Of a stretch of 64,000 nt of DNA, positions 49,427 through 59,405 are shown piece by piece. Below the pieces are notes generated by a model. That model did no database searches. It was given only the letters and a program-made list of their open reading frames with translations, and was not told where the DNA came from. Each line of letters opens with the position of its first letter. Position 1 is the stretch's first letter. A program made the position numbers and the translations under genes. This DNA comes from JAFGXF01 sp963732595 (GTDB lineage Bacteria; Chloroflexota; Anaerolineae; Anaerolineales; Anaerolineaceae): the NCBI GenBank assembly GCA_963732595.1, contig CAVSZZ010000001.1, positions 186,001 to 250,000 on the forward strand. The letters are read 5' to 3'.

Positions 49427-50217
49427 TCACCAGTCCGGCCAACCCCCGCATTAAAATGCTGCGTAAATTGCAGACCCGGAAGTACCGGGACGAAACCGGC
49501 TGGTATTACCTGGAAGGTCCGCGCCACATCGTGGAAGCCCTCTCCAGGCAGGCATCGATTGAATACGTGGTGATCTGCCCGGATCTGCTCAGCAATGCCC
49601 AGGATACCCTGGTCCGGATCACAGCCCACTTGCCCGCTGAAAAGATCCTGGAAGTCAACGCTGAAACATTCAGAGGCTTTTCGACCAAGGACGGCCCCAA
49701 GGGTCTGGCTGCCGTACTGCGCCAGGATTGGGCCGACCTTTCCGCAATGAAACCGGAAGGTCTGTGCTGGGTTGCCCTTTCCAGCGTGGCCAACCCAGGC
49801 AATCTCGGGACGATCCTCAGAACCTGTGATGCGGTCGGTGTCCACTGGCTGGTATTGCTGGATCGGTCGACTGACCCGTATGACCCCACCGCTCTGCGGG
49901 CCGGGATGGGCACCCATTTTTCGGTTAACCTCGTTAAAACTACCTTCGACGAGCTGGTTACCTGGAAACGTTCCCATAAAGTAAAAATGATCGGAACGAG
50001 CGACCAGGCCGAGCAGGATTACCACCAGGCCCGTTATCCATCGAATTGCATCCTGTTGATGGGCAGCGAACGCGAAGGGCTCGCGCCCGAGCAGGTTGAA
50101 CACTGCGATCAACTGGTGCGGATCCCCATGACCGGCCGTGCCGATTCCCTGAACCTGGCCGTCGCCACAAGCGTCCTCCTGTATGAGATGTATAATCATA
50201 AGCGGGATGATCAATGA
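49423..50217 (+). CDS. SpoU/TrmH family RNA 2'-O-methyltransferase
   Basis: 264 residues with an N-terminal substrate-binding domain (NPRIKMLRKLQTRKYRDETGWYYLEGPRHIVEAL). The C-terminal knotted SPOUT domain has SVANPGNLGTILRTCDAVGV (motif 1), LLMGSEREGLAPE (motif 2) and VRIPMTGRADSLNLAVATSVLLYEM (motif 3). It probably methylates a ribose in 23S rRNA (RlmB-like). It is translationally coupled between ruvC and ruvA, which is unusual but not rare. Confidence 0.92.
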   Translation: MITSPANPRIKMLRKLQTRKYRDETGWYYLEGPRHIVEALSRQASIEYVVICPDLLSNAQDTLVRITAHLPAEKILEVNAETFRGFSTKDGPKGLAAVLRQDWADLSAMKPEGLCWVALSSVANPGNLGTILRTCDAVGVHWLVLLDRSTDPYDPTALRAGMGTHFSVNLVKTTFDELVTWKRSHKVKMIGTSDQAEQDYHQARYPSNCILLMGSEREGLAPEQVEHCDQLVRIPMTGRADSLNLAVATSVLLYEMYNHKRDDQ

Positions 50218-50789
50218 TCGATAATATTTCTGGAAAGCTTGCCCGGGTCGACAAGGATGGCATCGTCCTCATGCTGGGGAGCATCGGCGTTCGGATCAGT
50301 GTCCCTGAGACGCTGCGTGCGAATGTAAATCCCGGCGACCACCTGGAACTGTTCACCAACCTGGTGGTCAGGGAAGACAGCCTGACCTTATTCGGTTTTC
50401 CGACACTCGAGGAATGTCAGTTCTTCAAGCTTCTGCTGGGTGTCAGCGGGGTCGGTCCGCGCACAGCCCTGGCGATCCTGTCTGTGCTTTCCACCCAATC
50501 CCTGCGGCGTGCCATCCTTTCGGAACAGCCGGAAGTGATCAGCCGGGTGCCGGGGGTGGGTAAAATGACCTCCCAGAAGATCGTGATCGCTCTGCAAAAC
50601 AAGGTGGGAACTGCCGGCACGGAGGATCTGATGGCTCCCGCCAGCGAAACGGACGGCGAGGTGCTGTCTGCCCTGACCGGCCTGGGATACAGCGTCATCG
50701 AGGCTCAGACTGCCCTGCAATCGATCCCCCGGGATGCACCCGGGGATGTCGAAACCCGCTTGCGCCTGGCGCTTCAGTACTTCGCGTAA
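50214..50789 (+). CDS. ruvA: Holliday junction DNA helicase subunit RuvA
   Basis: 191 residues. The N-terminal OB-fold (MIDNISGKLARVDKDGIVLMLGSIGVRISVPE) is followed by helix-hairpin-helix motifs (FFKLLLGVSGVGPRTALAILS, ISRVPGVGKMTSQKIVIAL) and the C-terminal RuvB-binding helix bundle (EVLSALTGLGYSVIEAQTALQSI). It overlaps the preceding methyltransferase gene by four bases. Confidence 0.94.
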   Translation: MIDNISGKLARVDKDGIVLMLGSIGVRISVPETLRANVNPGDHLELFTNLVVREDSLTLFGFPTLEECQFFKLLLGVSGVGPRTALAILSVLSTQSLRRAILSEQPEVISRVPGVGKMTSQKIVIALQNKVGTAGTEDLMAPASETDGEVLSALTGLGYSVIEAQTALQSIPRDAPGDVETRLRLALQYFA

Positions 50790-50885
50790 AACGGCACGAC
50801 CGACTTTCAAGTATAATAAACGTCCGCCCTGACGGGTTTTCATTTTAAACATGAATTTGCCTCAACAACATCTCATGGAGTCTGC

Positions 50886-52550
50886 ATGACTGAACTCGCC
50901 AAGAAAATCAGCGTTGATCTCAACAGCGTCATCACCAATTTCAAACCCTCACCCTCCCTGTCAACGGTGGGAACGGTCCTGGAAGCCGGCGACGGTATCG
51001 CGCGTGTCTCCGGGCTTGATGACATCCCATCCCAGGAACTGGTGGAGTTCGAGAATGGCGTGCTCGGTATCGCATTTAACCTGGAGACCTCGGCCATCGG
51101 TGTCATCATCCTGGGTGATTATGCCGGTGTCTATCAGGGCATGAGCGTCCGGGCAACCGGCCGCATCGCATCCGTCCCGGTCGGGGAAGGCATGCTCGGA
51201 CGGGTGGTGAATGCGCTGGGTGAACCCCTGGATGGGAAAGGCGCGATCGAATTTCAGAAATACCGGCCGATCGAACGCATCGCAGCGGGCGTGATCGCCC
51301 GCCAGGATGTGGATACCCCGGTTCAAACCGGGATCAAGGCCATTGACAGCATGATCCCGATCGGGCGTGGGCAGCGGGAGTTGATCATCGGCGATCGCCA
51401 GACCGGCAAAACCGCCCTGGCGATCGATACGATCATCAACCAAAAAGGCAAGGACCTGATCTGCATCTACGTTGCCATCGGCCAGAAAAAAGCGGCCGTC
51501 GCGCGCATCATCGCCCTGCTGGAGCGCCAGGGAGCCATGAATCACACCATCATCGTGATGGCAGCCGCAGACGAGTCGGCCACCATGCAATACCTGGCCC
51601 CATACAGCGGCTGCACGCTTGGCGAGGATTTCATGGAGAACGGCCGGGATGCACTGGTTATTTATGATGACCTATCAAAACACGCCTGGGCTTACCGCCA
51701 GGTTTCCCTGCTCATGCGACGTCCGCCGGGGCGTGAAGCCTACCCGGGCGATGTGTTCTACCTGCACTCACGCCTGCTGGAACGGGCTGCCCGCCTTTCG
51801 ATCCATTATGTGATCGTTCCGAAAGGTCATCAGGGTGAGACAGCCAAATCTGAGGATGCGGTCAACCAACAGGTGTACAGCGGTCCCCGTTCGCACGTGG
51901 AAGCCACTGAGGCACTTGAGAGCCTGAAAGATAAAAATGAACTGGTCATCAAAAAGGTGGCCGGTACCGGTGGGTCGCTGACAGCCCTGCCGATCATCGA
52001 AACCCTGCTCGGCGATGTCTCGGCATATGTTCCCACCAATGTCATCTCGATCACAGATGGGCAGATCTATCTTGAAAGCAACCTGTTCAATGCCGGTATC
52101 CGCCCGGGCATCAACGTGGGCATTTCAGTATCGCGCGTGGGTGGCTCCGCCCAAACCAAGGCCATGAAACAGGTGGCCGGCCGGCTGCGGCTGGACATGG
52201 CCTCCTTCAGGGAACTGGCAGCTTTTGCACAATTCGGCTCAGACCTGGATAAAACCACCCAGGCTCAGTTGAATCGCGGCCAACACCTCCAGGAGATCCT
52301 CAAACAACCCCAGTACCAACCCATGTCGCTCGAAGAGGAGGTCCTGGTGCTTTTTGCCGGGACGAACGGCTTCAGCGATCAGATCCCGTTGGAGCGCATG
52401 CGTGCCTGGGAAGCCGAAATGCTGCGTTTCATGCAAACCAGCCACCCGGAGATCGCCAGGACCATTTCTGTGGACCGGCAGATTACTCCAGAAACCGAAT
52501 CCAAATTGCGCGAAGCGCTGAAAGAATTCAACTCAGGCTGGAGCGCATGA
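50886..52550 (+). CDS. atpA: F1-ATPase subunit alpha (with an insertion)
   Basis: 554 residues, some 40-45 longer than usual. The nucleotide motif is GDRQTGKT (169-176), followed by DDLSKHAWAYRQVSLLMRRPPGREAYPGDVFYLHSRLLERAARLS and LTALPIIETLLGDVSAYVPTNVISITDGQIYLE. Residues about 307-359 (VIVPKGHQGETAKSEDAVNQ through ELVIKKVAG) replace the short loop normally found there. First gene of an alpha-gamma-beta-epsilon cluster that lacks delta and F0 genes. A TATAAT at 50812-50817 may be its -10. Confidence 0.95.
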   Translation: MTELAKKISVDLNSVITNFKPSPSLSTVGTVLEAGDGIARVSGLDDIPSQELVEFENGVLGIAFNLETSAIGVIILGDYAGVYQGMSVRATGRIASVPVGEGMLGRVVNALGEPLDGKGAIEFQKYRPIERIAAGVIARQDVDTPVQTGIKAIDSMIPIGRGQRELIIGDRQTGKTALAIDTIINQKGKDLICIYVAIGQKKAAVARIIALLERQGAMNHTIIVMAAADESATMQYLAPYSGCTLGEDFMENGRDALVIYDDLSKHAWAYRQVSLLMRRPPGREAYPGDVFYLHSRLLERAARLSIHYVIVPKGHQGETAKSEDAVNQQVYSGPRSHVEATEALESLKDKNELVIKKVAGTGGSLTALPIIETLLGDVSAYVPTNVISITDGQIYLESNLFNAGIRPGINVGISVSRVGGSAQTKAMKQVAGRLRLDMASFRELAAFAQFGSDLDKTTQAQLNRGQHLQEILKQPQYQPMSLEEEVLVLFAGTNGFSDQIPLERMRAWEAEMLRFMQTSHPEIARTISVDRQITPETESKLREALKEFNSGWSA

Positions 52551-52572
52551 CGCTTAGAAGGTAACGATCAGC

Positions 52573-53466
52573 ATGGCAACTGCCAGGGAAATGCGGCTCC
52601 GCATACGGAGCATCCGAAACATCATCCAGGTGACCAAAGCCTCTGAGACGGTCAGCGCATCCAAAGTGCGCCGGGCCGTTCAAGCCGTGACGGCCACCCA
52701 ACCCTACGCAGAAAAGGCCTGGAAGGTATTGTTGCACCTGGTGCGCCAGCCCGGGCATGCCGCCCTGCACCCCTTGCTGCGAAGCCGTGAAGCCCTGGAT
52801 GATACCCTGGTGGTCTTTATTTCAGGTGACCGCGGGCTGGCCGGGGCGTACTATGTGAATGCCCTGCGGGAAACGCTCAACTACTTCAAAGGCTGGCATA
52901 AGCCGGTGAAATATGTCGCCATTGGCTCAAAAGGCCGTGACCTGCTGATGCGGCGCGGCAAGAAGGTCATTGCTGACTTCAGCGGGATACCGCCCGCCCC
53001 ATCCTTTATGGATGTCTCCGCAATCGGGAAGCTGGTCATCGACGATTTTCTCGGCGAGAACTACGACGAGGTTTACCTGGCCTACACGGAATATGAAAGC
53101 ATGGTCAGACAACATTTCGTCATCCGCAAATTACTGCCCTTTGAGATCAGTACGCATCCGGAACATGGTGACAAGCACAACGTTACGCACGCTACCCACT
53201 CGGTGTTCACCTATGAACCGGGTGAAGAGGAAGTTTTATCACATGTGGTTGCCCGCTTCACGGCACTGCAGATCTACCAGGCAGTATTAAGCTCGCTCGC
53301 CAGCGAGCATGCCGCCCGCATGATCGCCATGCGCAACGCGACGGACAATGCACGCGAATTGATGGGGATGCTCCAGTTGGATTACAACAAGGTGCGCCAG
53401 CAGATCATCACCAACGACATGCTGGATATCGTCGGCGGCGCTGAAGCCCTGACCCAGGTCAAATGA
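52573..53466 (+). CDS. atpG: F1-ATPase subunit gamma
   Basis: 297 residues. The central stalk protein is recognised by its ends: MATAREMRLRIRSIRNIIQVTKASETVSASKVRRA and ASEHAARMIAMRNATDNARELMGMLQLDYNKVRQQIITNDMLDIVGGAEAL. The middle has DRGLAGAYYVNAL and GSKGRDLLMRRGKKV. It couples rotation to ATP synthesis. Normal order after alpha. Confidence 0.95.
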   Translation: MATAREMRLRIRSIRNIIQVTKASETVSASKVRRAVQAVTATQPYAEKAWKVLLHLVRQPGHAALHPLLRSREALDDTLVVFISGDRGLAGAYYVNALRETLNYFKGWHKPVKYVAIGSKGRDLLMRRGKKVIADFSGIPPAPSFMDVSAIGKLVIDDFLGENYDEVYLAYTEYESMVRQHFVIRKLLPFEISTHPEHGDKHNVTHATHSVFTYEPGEEEVLSHVVARFTALQIYQAVLSSLASEHAARMIAMRNATDNARELMGMLQLDYNKVRQQIITNDMLDIVGGAEALTQVK

Positions 53467-53497
53467 ATTAATCAGATCATCAAACCAGAGGTATTGA

Positions 53498-54907
53498 ATG
53501 ACTTATCAAGCAGACGGCAAGGTGGTTCAAATCCAAGGCAGTGTGGTGGACGCTGAGTTTCCACCCGAAAAGCTACCCGAGATCTACGAAGCCGTTCTTG
53601 TGATCCGGCCGGGGCAGACAGAACTGGTCATCGAAGTCCAACGTCACCTGGGTGGTGATAAAGTCCGCTGCGTGGCCATGGACTCGACCGATGGCTTGCG
53701 CCGCGGCCTGGATGTTAAACGCACGGGTGCCCCGATCATGGTGCCGGTTGGGAACGCCACCCTCGGGCGCGTATTCAATGTGCTCGGCCAACCGGTCGAT
53801 AATAAAGGCCCGGTCAGTGCCGAGCTGCATTATCCCATTCACACACTGGCGCCTACCCTGAGCGAACAGTCGACCCACGTCGAAGTCTTCGAGACCGGCA
53901 TCAAGGTCATCGATCTGATCGCCCCCTTCACCCGCGGGGGCAAGACCGGCATCTTCGGGGGCGCCGGTGTGGGTAAAACCATCATCATCCAGGAACTCAT
54001 CCGCACCATCGCCACAGTGCATAAGGGCAATTCCGTCTTCGCCGGGGTCGGCGAGCGAACCCGTGAAGGCACCCAACTCTACCGTGAAATGCTCGAATCA
54101 GGCGTCATGAAAGACACCGTGATGGTCTTCGGTCAGATGAACGAGCCTTCCGGTGTGCGCCTGCGGGTAGCCCTGACTGCGCTGGCCATGGCCGAATATT
54201 TCCGCGACCAGGGGCGGGACGTGCTTTTATTCATTGATAACATCTTCCGTTTCACCATGTCCGGCTCGGAAGTATCCGCGCTGCTGGGGCGCATGCCATC
54301 AGCTGTGGGTTACCAGCCCACCCTGGCGACCGAAATGGGTGAGCTTCAGGAGCGCATCACCTCCACCAAGCGGGGTTCCATCACATCCATGCAGGCCGTC
54401 TATGTGCCCGCGGACGATTATTCAGACCCGGCTCCGGTGGCAACCTTCACCCACCTGGATGCCACCATCGCTCTTGAACGTTCCATCGTTGAAAAAGGTA
54501 TTTATCCGGCGGTCGATCCCCTGGCTTCCACCTCACGCATCCTGGATCCCCAGCTGGTGGGCGAAGAGCATTACACCACCGCCCGGGATGTTCAGCGGCT
54601 GCTGCAGCGCTACAAGGACCTGCAGGATATCATCGCCATCCTTGGCATCGACGAATTGTCTGAGGATGATAAGGTGATCGTTTCACGCGCCAGGAAGATC
54701 GAGCGCTTCTTCTCCCAGCCCATGTTCGTTGCAGAGCAGTTCACCAGTCTCAAGGGTAAGTACGTCCCCCTGAAGGACACCGTGCAGGGTTTCCGGGCTA
54801 TCCTCAACGGCGACTGCGATGATCTGCCCGAGCAGGCTTTCATGATGGTCGGGAGCATCACCGACGTCCGCGAGAAAGCCAGTCAACTCGCCAAGGATAA
54901 TGCGTAG
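53498..54907 (+). CDS. atpD: F1-ATPase subunit beta
   Basis: 469 residues, the usual length. The catalytic P-loop is GGAGVGKT, followed by GVGERTREGTQLYREM, LLFIDNIFRFTMSGSEVSALLGRMPSAVGYQPTLATEMGELQERITSTKRGSITSMQAVYVPADDYSDPAP and LGIDELSEDDK. This is the catalytic subunit of the ATP synthase. Confidence 0.97.
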   Translation: MTYQADGKVVQIQGSVVDAEFPPEKLPEIYEAVLVIRPGQTELVIEVQRHLGGDKVRCVAMDSTDGLRRGLDVKRTGAPIMVPVGNATLGRVFNVLGQPVDNKGPVSAELHYPIHTLAPTLSEQSTHVEVFETGIKVIDLIAPFTRGGKTGIFGGAGVGKTIIIQELIRTIATVHKGNSVFAGVGERTREGTQLYREMLESGVMKDTVMVFGQMNEPSGVRLRVALTALAMAEYFRDQGRDVLLFIDNIFRFTMSGSEVSALLGRMPSAVGYQPTLATEMGELQERITSTKRGSITSMQAVYVPADDYSDPAPVATFTHLDATIALERSIVEKGIYPAVDPLASTSRILDPQLVGEEHYTTARDVQRLLQRYKDLQDIIAILGIDELSEDDKVIVSRARKIERFFSQPMFVAEQFTSLKGKYVPLKDTVQGFRAILNGDCDDLPEQAFMMVGSITDVREKASQLAKDNA

Positions 54908-54912
54908 GAACC

Positions 54913-55338
54913 ATGCCCATCCGCTGTGAGATCGTTTCTCAGGATCGCATCGTCTACAAGGGTGATGCGGATATGGTCACCGTGCCAGGCGGCGACGGCG
55001 TGATGGGCATTCTGCCCAACCATACCCCGCTGCTGTCCACCCTGCAATTCGGTATCATCACGGTGAAAACGAAATCCGAAGAGTTCCATTTCACTGTCGC
55101 GGGCGGGATCGTGGAGGTCCAACCGGATCAGGTCACCATCCTGGCGGATGCCGCCGAAAACGTGGTGGAAATCGATGAAAACCGGGCCAGGATCGCCAAG
55201 GAACACGCCGAAGAAATATTGAAAAAAGGCGTTCTCCAGGACACGGATACCTACCTCACCCTTCAATCTGCCCTGCGAAAATCCAACCTGCGATTGAACG
55301 CAATCAAACGCTACCGCTCCGGACATCATTCTTCTTAA
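54913..55338 (+). CDS. atpC: F1-ATPase subunit epsilon
   Basis: 141 residues with the N-terminal beta-sandwich (IRCEIVSQDRIVYKGDADMVTVPGGDGVMGILPNHTPLLSTLQFGIITVK) and a two-helix C-terminal end (ENRARIAKEHAEEILKKG..DTYLTLQSALRKSNLRLNAIKRYR). Five bases after atpD; last F1 gene of the cluster. Confidence 0.94.
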   Translation: MPIRCEIVSQDRIVYKGDADMVTVPGGDGVMGILPNHTPLLSTLQFGIITVKTKSEEFHFTVAGGIVEVQPDQVTILADAAENVVEIDENRARIAKEHAEEILKKGVLQDTDTYLTLQSALRKSNLRLNAIKRYRSGHHSS

Positions 55339-55390
55339 CCGGAATTCCAGCTTCACACTATAATATGAACCATAACAAGGACATTCAGTA

Positions 55391-56398
55391 ATGCCAACTT
55401 TATCCCGCGACCTGGGAATTGACCTGGGCACCATTAATACCGTCATCTGTGAGGGCAACCAAGTGTTGATCCAGGAACCCACCATGGTGGCATTGCTGGT
55501 TGATGAGCAAAAGATCGTCGAATGGGGGCAGGCCGCCAAGGACATGGATGGCAGGGTCCCTGAAAGCATCGAGGTCATCCGACCAATACAAAACAGCGTC
55601 ATCGCTGATTTTGAGATCACCGAGAATTTCCTGAAAGTGATGATGCGGCGTGTCAGTGGACCCATGCTGATCTTCCGCCCACGCATCATGGTCACCATCC
55701 CATATGGATCTTCCAGTGTCGAAACCCGGGCCGTCCACGAAGCCGCACTGGGTGCGGGCACCCGGGATGCCTACCTGATCCACCAGCCGCTGGCAGCCGC
55801 ACTCGGCATCGATCTGCCAATCGGAACCCCAACCGGGAACATGGTCATCTCATTGGGAGGTGGCACCACCCAGGCAGCTGTGCTGGCGATGAATTCCATC
55901 GTGGCGGCGGTTTCGAGCCCGACGGCCGGTTTGAAAATGGATGATGCGATCGGGGCATTTATTCGGAAGAAATACGGCCTGATCATCGGCCAACCCACCG
56001 CTGAGCTTCTGAAGATCAAGGTCGGTGCTGCGGTCCCGCAAAGCGAGGAGCTGGTCATGGAGATCCAAGGGCAGGATCAGGTCAGCGCACTTCCCCGCCC
56101 GGCCACGATCGTCAGCAGTGACATCATCGAAGCCCTCGAGGAACCCCTGGCTGAGATCGTGGATATCGTCCGGAAAGTCCTCGAGAAGACGCCACCTGAA
56201 CTGATCTCTGACATCATCGATCGCGGGGTCGCCCTTTGCGGCGGCGGCTCGCTGTTACGCGGCATCGACCGCTACCTGACCAAGGCACTCGGCATCCCGG
56301 CCTACCTGGTGGATAACCCCACCACCTGCATCGCAGAAGGCGCTGCCAAGGCCCTGGCGATGCGGGAGATCCTGGCCCGCAATCTCCCACCTGTATAA
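55391..56398 (+). CDS. mreB: Rod-shape actin homologue MreB
   Basis: 335 residues with the actin-fold motifs RDLGIDLGTINTVICEGNQVLIQEPTMVAL (phosphate 1), MVISLGGGTTQAAVLAMNSIV (phosphate 2) and GVALCGGGSLLRGIDRYLTKALGIPAYLVDNPTTCIAEGAAKAL (adenosine). It forms membrane-bound filaments that guide wall synthesis. A TATAAT at 55359-55364 could be its own -10. No mreC or mreD follows here. Confidence 0.92.
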   Translation: MPTLSRDLGIDLGTINTVICEGNQVLIQEPTMVALLVDEQKIVEWGQAAKDMDGRVPESIEVIRPIQNSVIADFEITENFLKVMMRRVSGPMLIFRPRIMVTIPYGSSSVETRAVHEAALGAGTRDAYLIHQPLAAALGIDLPIGTPTGNMVISLGGGTTQAAVLAMNSIVAAVSSPTAGLKMDDAIGAFIRKKYGLIIGQPTAELLKIKVGAAVPQSEELVMEIQGQDQVSALPRPATIVSSDIIEALEEPLAEIVDIVRKVLEKTPPELISDIIDRGVALCGGGSLLRGIDRYLTKALGIPAYLVDNPTTCIAEGAAKALAMREILARNLPPV

Positions 56399-56402
56399 AG
56401 AA

Positions 56403-56424
56403 AATCCGCTCTTTCGAGCGGATT
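56403..56424. terminator. Bidirectional terminator between mreB and rex
   Basis: AATCCGCTC (56403-56411) and GAGCGGATT (56416-56424), loop TTTC. T-rich on the minus-strand side, placed between convergent genes. Confidence 0.75.
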
Positions 56425-56433
56425 CCTAATTAT

Positions 56434-57048
56434 TTAAAGATAATACGTCATGCGCTGGAGTTCAATCACCGGATCGATCACCCGGATTTTAATATCCGGC
56501 GGAAGATTGAGATTGATGGGAACATAGTTCAGGATCGCCTTGACACCGGCTTTGACCAATCGGTCGGCGATCGCCTGTGCCTCGCCGGGCGGTACGGTTA
56601 ACATGGCGACAGAAATATTGGCAGCCTTAAGCGCCGGTTCCAGTTCCGAGATCGGTTTGACGATGAGATGACCAATTTTCTTCCCGACCTTATCGGGATC
56701 ACTGTCAAAACCAACCACGATATTAAAACCGCGGCCCTGAAATCCCTGGTAATTTGCAATTGCGATCCCAAGTTGACCGACCCCCACCAGGGCCACCTCC
56801 CAGGGATGATCCACATGCAATATCCTGCGCAATTCTTTGATCAGGCGCGGTATGGAATAACCGGTGCCCTGTTTGCCAAAACCGCCAAACTGGGAGAGGT
56901 CTTTGCGGATCTGGGCTGCAGACACACCCAGTCTTTCGCTCAATTCCTGGGAGGCGGTCGTCTGTTTCCCTTCCATCTCAAGCCAGGAAAGCACCCGCAA
57001 ATATTGTGGAAGCCTGCCGATGATGATATCAGGAATCTTTTTATGCAT
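56434..57048 (-). CDS. rex: Redox-sensing transcriptional repressor Rex
   Basis: From ATG 57048 (MHKKIPDIIIGRLPQYLRVL), 204 residues; a longer frame upstream is not needed. The N-terminal winged helix has SQELSERLGVSAAQIRKDLSQFGGFGKQGTGY. The NAD-binding Rossmann fold has VALVGVGQLGIAIANYQGF and VVGFDSDPDKVGKKIG, and the C-terminal part has ILNYVPINLNLP. Rex senses the NADH/NAD ratio and represses fermentative or respiratory genes, as suits an anaerobe. I did not find a clear Rex palindrome near it. Confidence 0.94.
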   Translation of the reverse strand: MHKKIPDIIIGRLPQYLRVLSWLEMEGKQTTASQELSERLGVSAAQIRKDLSQFGGFGKQGTGYSIPRLIKELRRILHVDHPWEVALVGVGQLGIAIANYQGFQGRGFNIVVGFDSDPDKVGKKIGHLIVKPISELEPALKAANISVAMLTVPPGEAQAIADRLVKAGVKAILNYVPINLNLPPDIKIRVIDPVIELQRMTYYL

Positions 57049-57298
57049 CTTGTCCTCACAATCCATAACCACCAAGCAAATCAACTTTAGCATAAAATGG
57101 TCAGGATTTCAACTGTCTCCGGGTGGAACCGCTGGCTGTTATTCACGTAGATAGTGTTGTGGCTTTAACGACCTGTAAGCTGAGAAATAAGACCTGTCAT
57201 CAGCCTCAAGCAACATTTATATGGATCCCAGGCATTGCCCGTTGAAAAAGAATGGGTTAAACTTCTAAGGTCAGAATCCAATCGGTTTGGAGGAAGAA

Positions 57299-57661
57299 AT
57301 GAGTCGAACCATCAGCGTGATATTTTCATCGATATTGATTTTCTTCGGAGTGCTGTTCCTGCTGGGGGCTTTCAGCCCGGATGGCTCCCCTGCCTGGATC
57401 ATTATTGGTTTGATCCTGGTCGGGATTGCCATCGTGATCATCTGGCTGGGAACACGTAAAAAGGCTGCCGATGCCAAAGATACCCAGAATGTTACCCTGA
57501 AGATCGATCTGCCGGGTAATATATCCCTGGATTCGATGAAATGCAAATCCTGCGGCGGAAACCTCACATCCGAGAATGTAAAAATGGTTGCAGGCGCCCT
57601 CCAGGTGACCTGCCCCTTCTGTCACACCCAATACCAGCTGACCGAAGATCCCAAATGGTGA
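57299..57661 (+). CDS. Small membrane protein with a C-terminal zinc ribbon
   Basis: 120 residues from ATG 57299, which follows GGAGGAAG. Two helices fill about residues 5-25 (ISVIFSSILIFFGVLFLLGAF) and 32-50 (AWIIIGLILVGIAIVIIWLG). The soluble end has CKSCGGNL and CPFCHTQY, a four-Cys zinc ribbon. The stop overlaps the start region of the next gene, so it belongs to the radical SAM cluster. Family not recognised. Confidence 0.75.
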   Translation: MSRTISVIFSSILIFFGVLFLLGAFSPDGSPAWIIIGLILVGIAIVIIWLGTRKKAADAKDTQNVTLKIDLPGNISLDSMKCKSCGGNLTSENVKMVAGALQVTCPFCHTQYQLTEDPKW

Positions 57662-57666
57662 AAAGC

Positions 57667-59394
57667 ATGAAACGACTGACATCGATCCTCCTGCTAGCTG
57701 TCATCCTGTTACTGTCTTTTACATCCGCTGTTTTCGCCCAGACCTACCTGTTCCAGGTGGATTCCCAGGACGTGGTGGTCAGCATCACCGATCAGGGCAC
57801 GATGGATGTGGACATCACCTATGTCTTCACGAACTCAACATCCGCGTCACCATTGGATTATGTGGATATTGGCCTGCCCAACAAGAGTTTCAGCCTGAGC
57901 GACGTTGCAGCCAGCGTGGATGGCAAGGCGATCTACGATATCTCCTACGCGGATGCACAGTACGTCCAGACCGGCTATGGCGTCACCCTCGGGCTGGGAA
58001 GCAATGCCATCCTGCCGGGCCGATCCGGCACGGTGGTGGTATCGATCGATGGTATATCCTCGATCCTATACCCGGCTGATAATGCCGAAATCCCGGATTA
58101 CGCCAGCTTCCAGTTTTCACCCAACTGGTTCGGATATGAGTACGTCCAGGGCACGACTGATCTGACCATGACGATCGTCCTTCCGCCGAGTGTCGGCGTG
58201 GACGAACCGCGCTACTTCCTGCCGGAAGGCGGCTGGCCGGGAGGAACGACGCCCTCCTCAGGTCATACCACCTCCGGACAGATCTATTACCAGTGGCAAA
58301 GCAGTGCTGCCAATTCCTATACGCAATACATCTTCGGCGCGGCATTCCCCAAGAGTTATGTCCCTGAATCCGCCATCGTCACCACCCCGCCCATCACCTG
58401 GGGGGAAATCCTCCCGTATATCTGTTGCAGCGGCCTGGTCATCCTGACCATCGTGATCATCGTCATCGCTGCCCGCAACGCCTCCAAACGCAAGCTGCAA
58501 TACCTGCCACCCAAGATCTCGATCGAGGGCAATGGCATCAAACGGGGTCTGACCTCCGTGGAGGCAGCTGTGTTGATGGAACAACCGATGGACAAGATCC
58601 TGACCATGATCCTGTTCGCGGCGATCAAAAAAGGCGCAGCGGTCGTGAAGACCAGCGATCCACTCGAGATCGAGGCTAACCACCCCGCAGCCTGCAAGCC
58701 TGCAGACCTATGAGACCGAATTCATCAATGCATTCAAGCTGAAGGGTGCCGAACGACAAAAAGCACTCCAGGAGATGATGGTCAGCCTGATCAAGACTCT
58801 TTCTGAAAAGATGAAGGGTTTTTCCCGCAAGGAAACCATCACCTACTACGAGCAGATCATCGAACGGGCCTGGGCCCAGGTCACCGCAGCGGCCACACCC
58901 GAGGTCAAGAGCGAGAAGTACGAAGAGGTCATGGATTGGACCATGGCGGATAAGAATTATGACGGCAAAACCCGCGATGTTTTCGGCAGCGGACCGGTCT
59001 TCCTGCCCCAATGGTGGGGAAATTACGACCCGAGCTATCGCCGGACTTCCGTTCCCGACGACCGCCGCTGTTCCGAAGGTCGGCAAAACCTCCTCGACCG
59101 GCTTGCCGAGCCCATCTGTTTTGAATAAACCGGTCAGCCTGCCGCATTTGCCCGGTTCTGATTTTGCCGCCTCAATGGTGAAAGGCGTCCAGAATTTCTC
59201 AGCAGGCGTGATCGGTAATGTGGCGGGATTCACCAGCGCCATCACCAACAAGACCAACCCGGTACCCAAGCCGGCTCCTAGCACGCTCCAGCGGCGGCTG
59301 GCGTTCAAGTGGCGGCGGCGGTGGCGGGCACTCCTGTGCCTGTGCCTGCGCCTGTGCCGGTTGCGCCTGCGCCTGCGCAGGTGGCGGCCGGTAA
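57667..59394 (+). CDS. DUF2207-like membrane protein with Cys-Ala repeat tail (three apparent frameshifts)
   Basis: A signal peptide (MKRLTSILLLAVILLLSFTSAVFA) is followed by an extracellular beta-rich domain (about 25-240) and a helix (about 258-280, CSGLVILTIVIIVIAA). A cytoplasmic winged-helix-like region comes next (GIKRGLTSVEAAVLMEQPMDKILTMILFAAIKKGAAVV). The frame then breaks near 58679 (AA), 59053 (CCC) and 59287, each one extra base. The repaired protein (about 574 residues) passes through TYETEFINAFKLKG and ends in a Ser/Gly stretch and the tail CACACACAGCACACAGGGR (59335-59394). The tail is a likely substrate of the next enzymes. Confidence 0.82.
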
Positions 59395-59405
59395 CCCCTC
59401 CAGAC

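Noticed and set aside
57049..57298. Possible Rex operator upstream of rex (TTGTGGCTTTAACGAC)
   Set aside because: Lacks the second TCACAA half of the known Rex palindrome.
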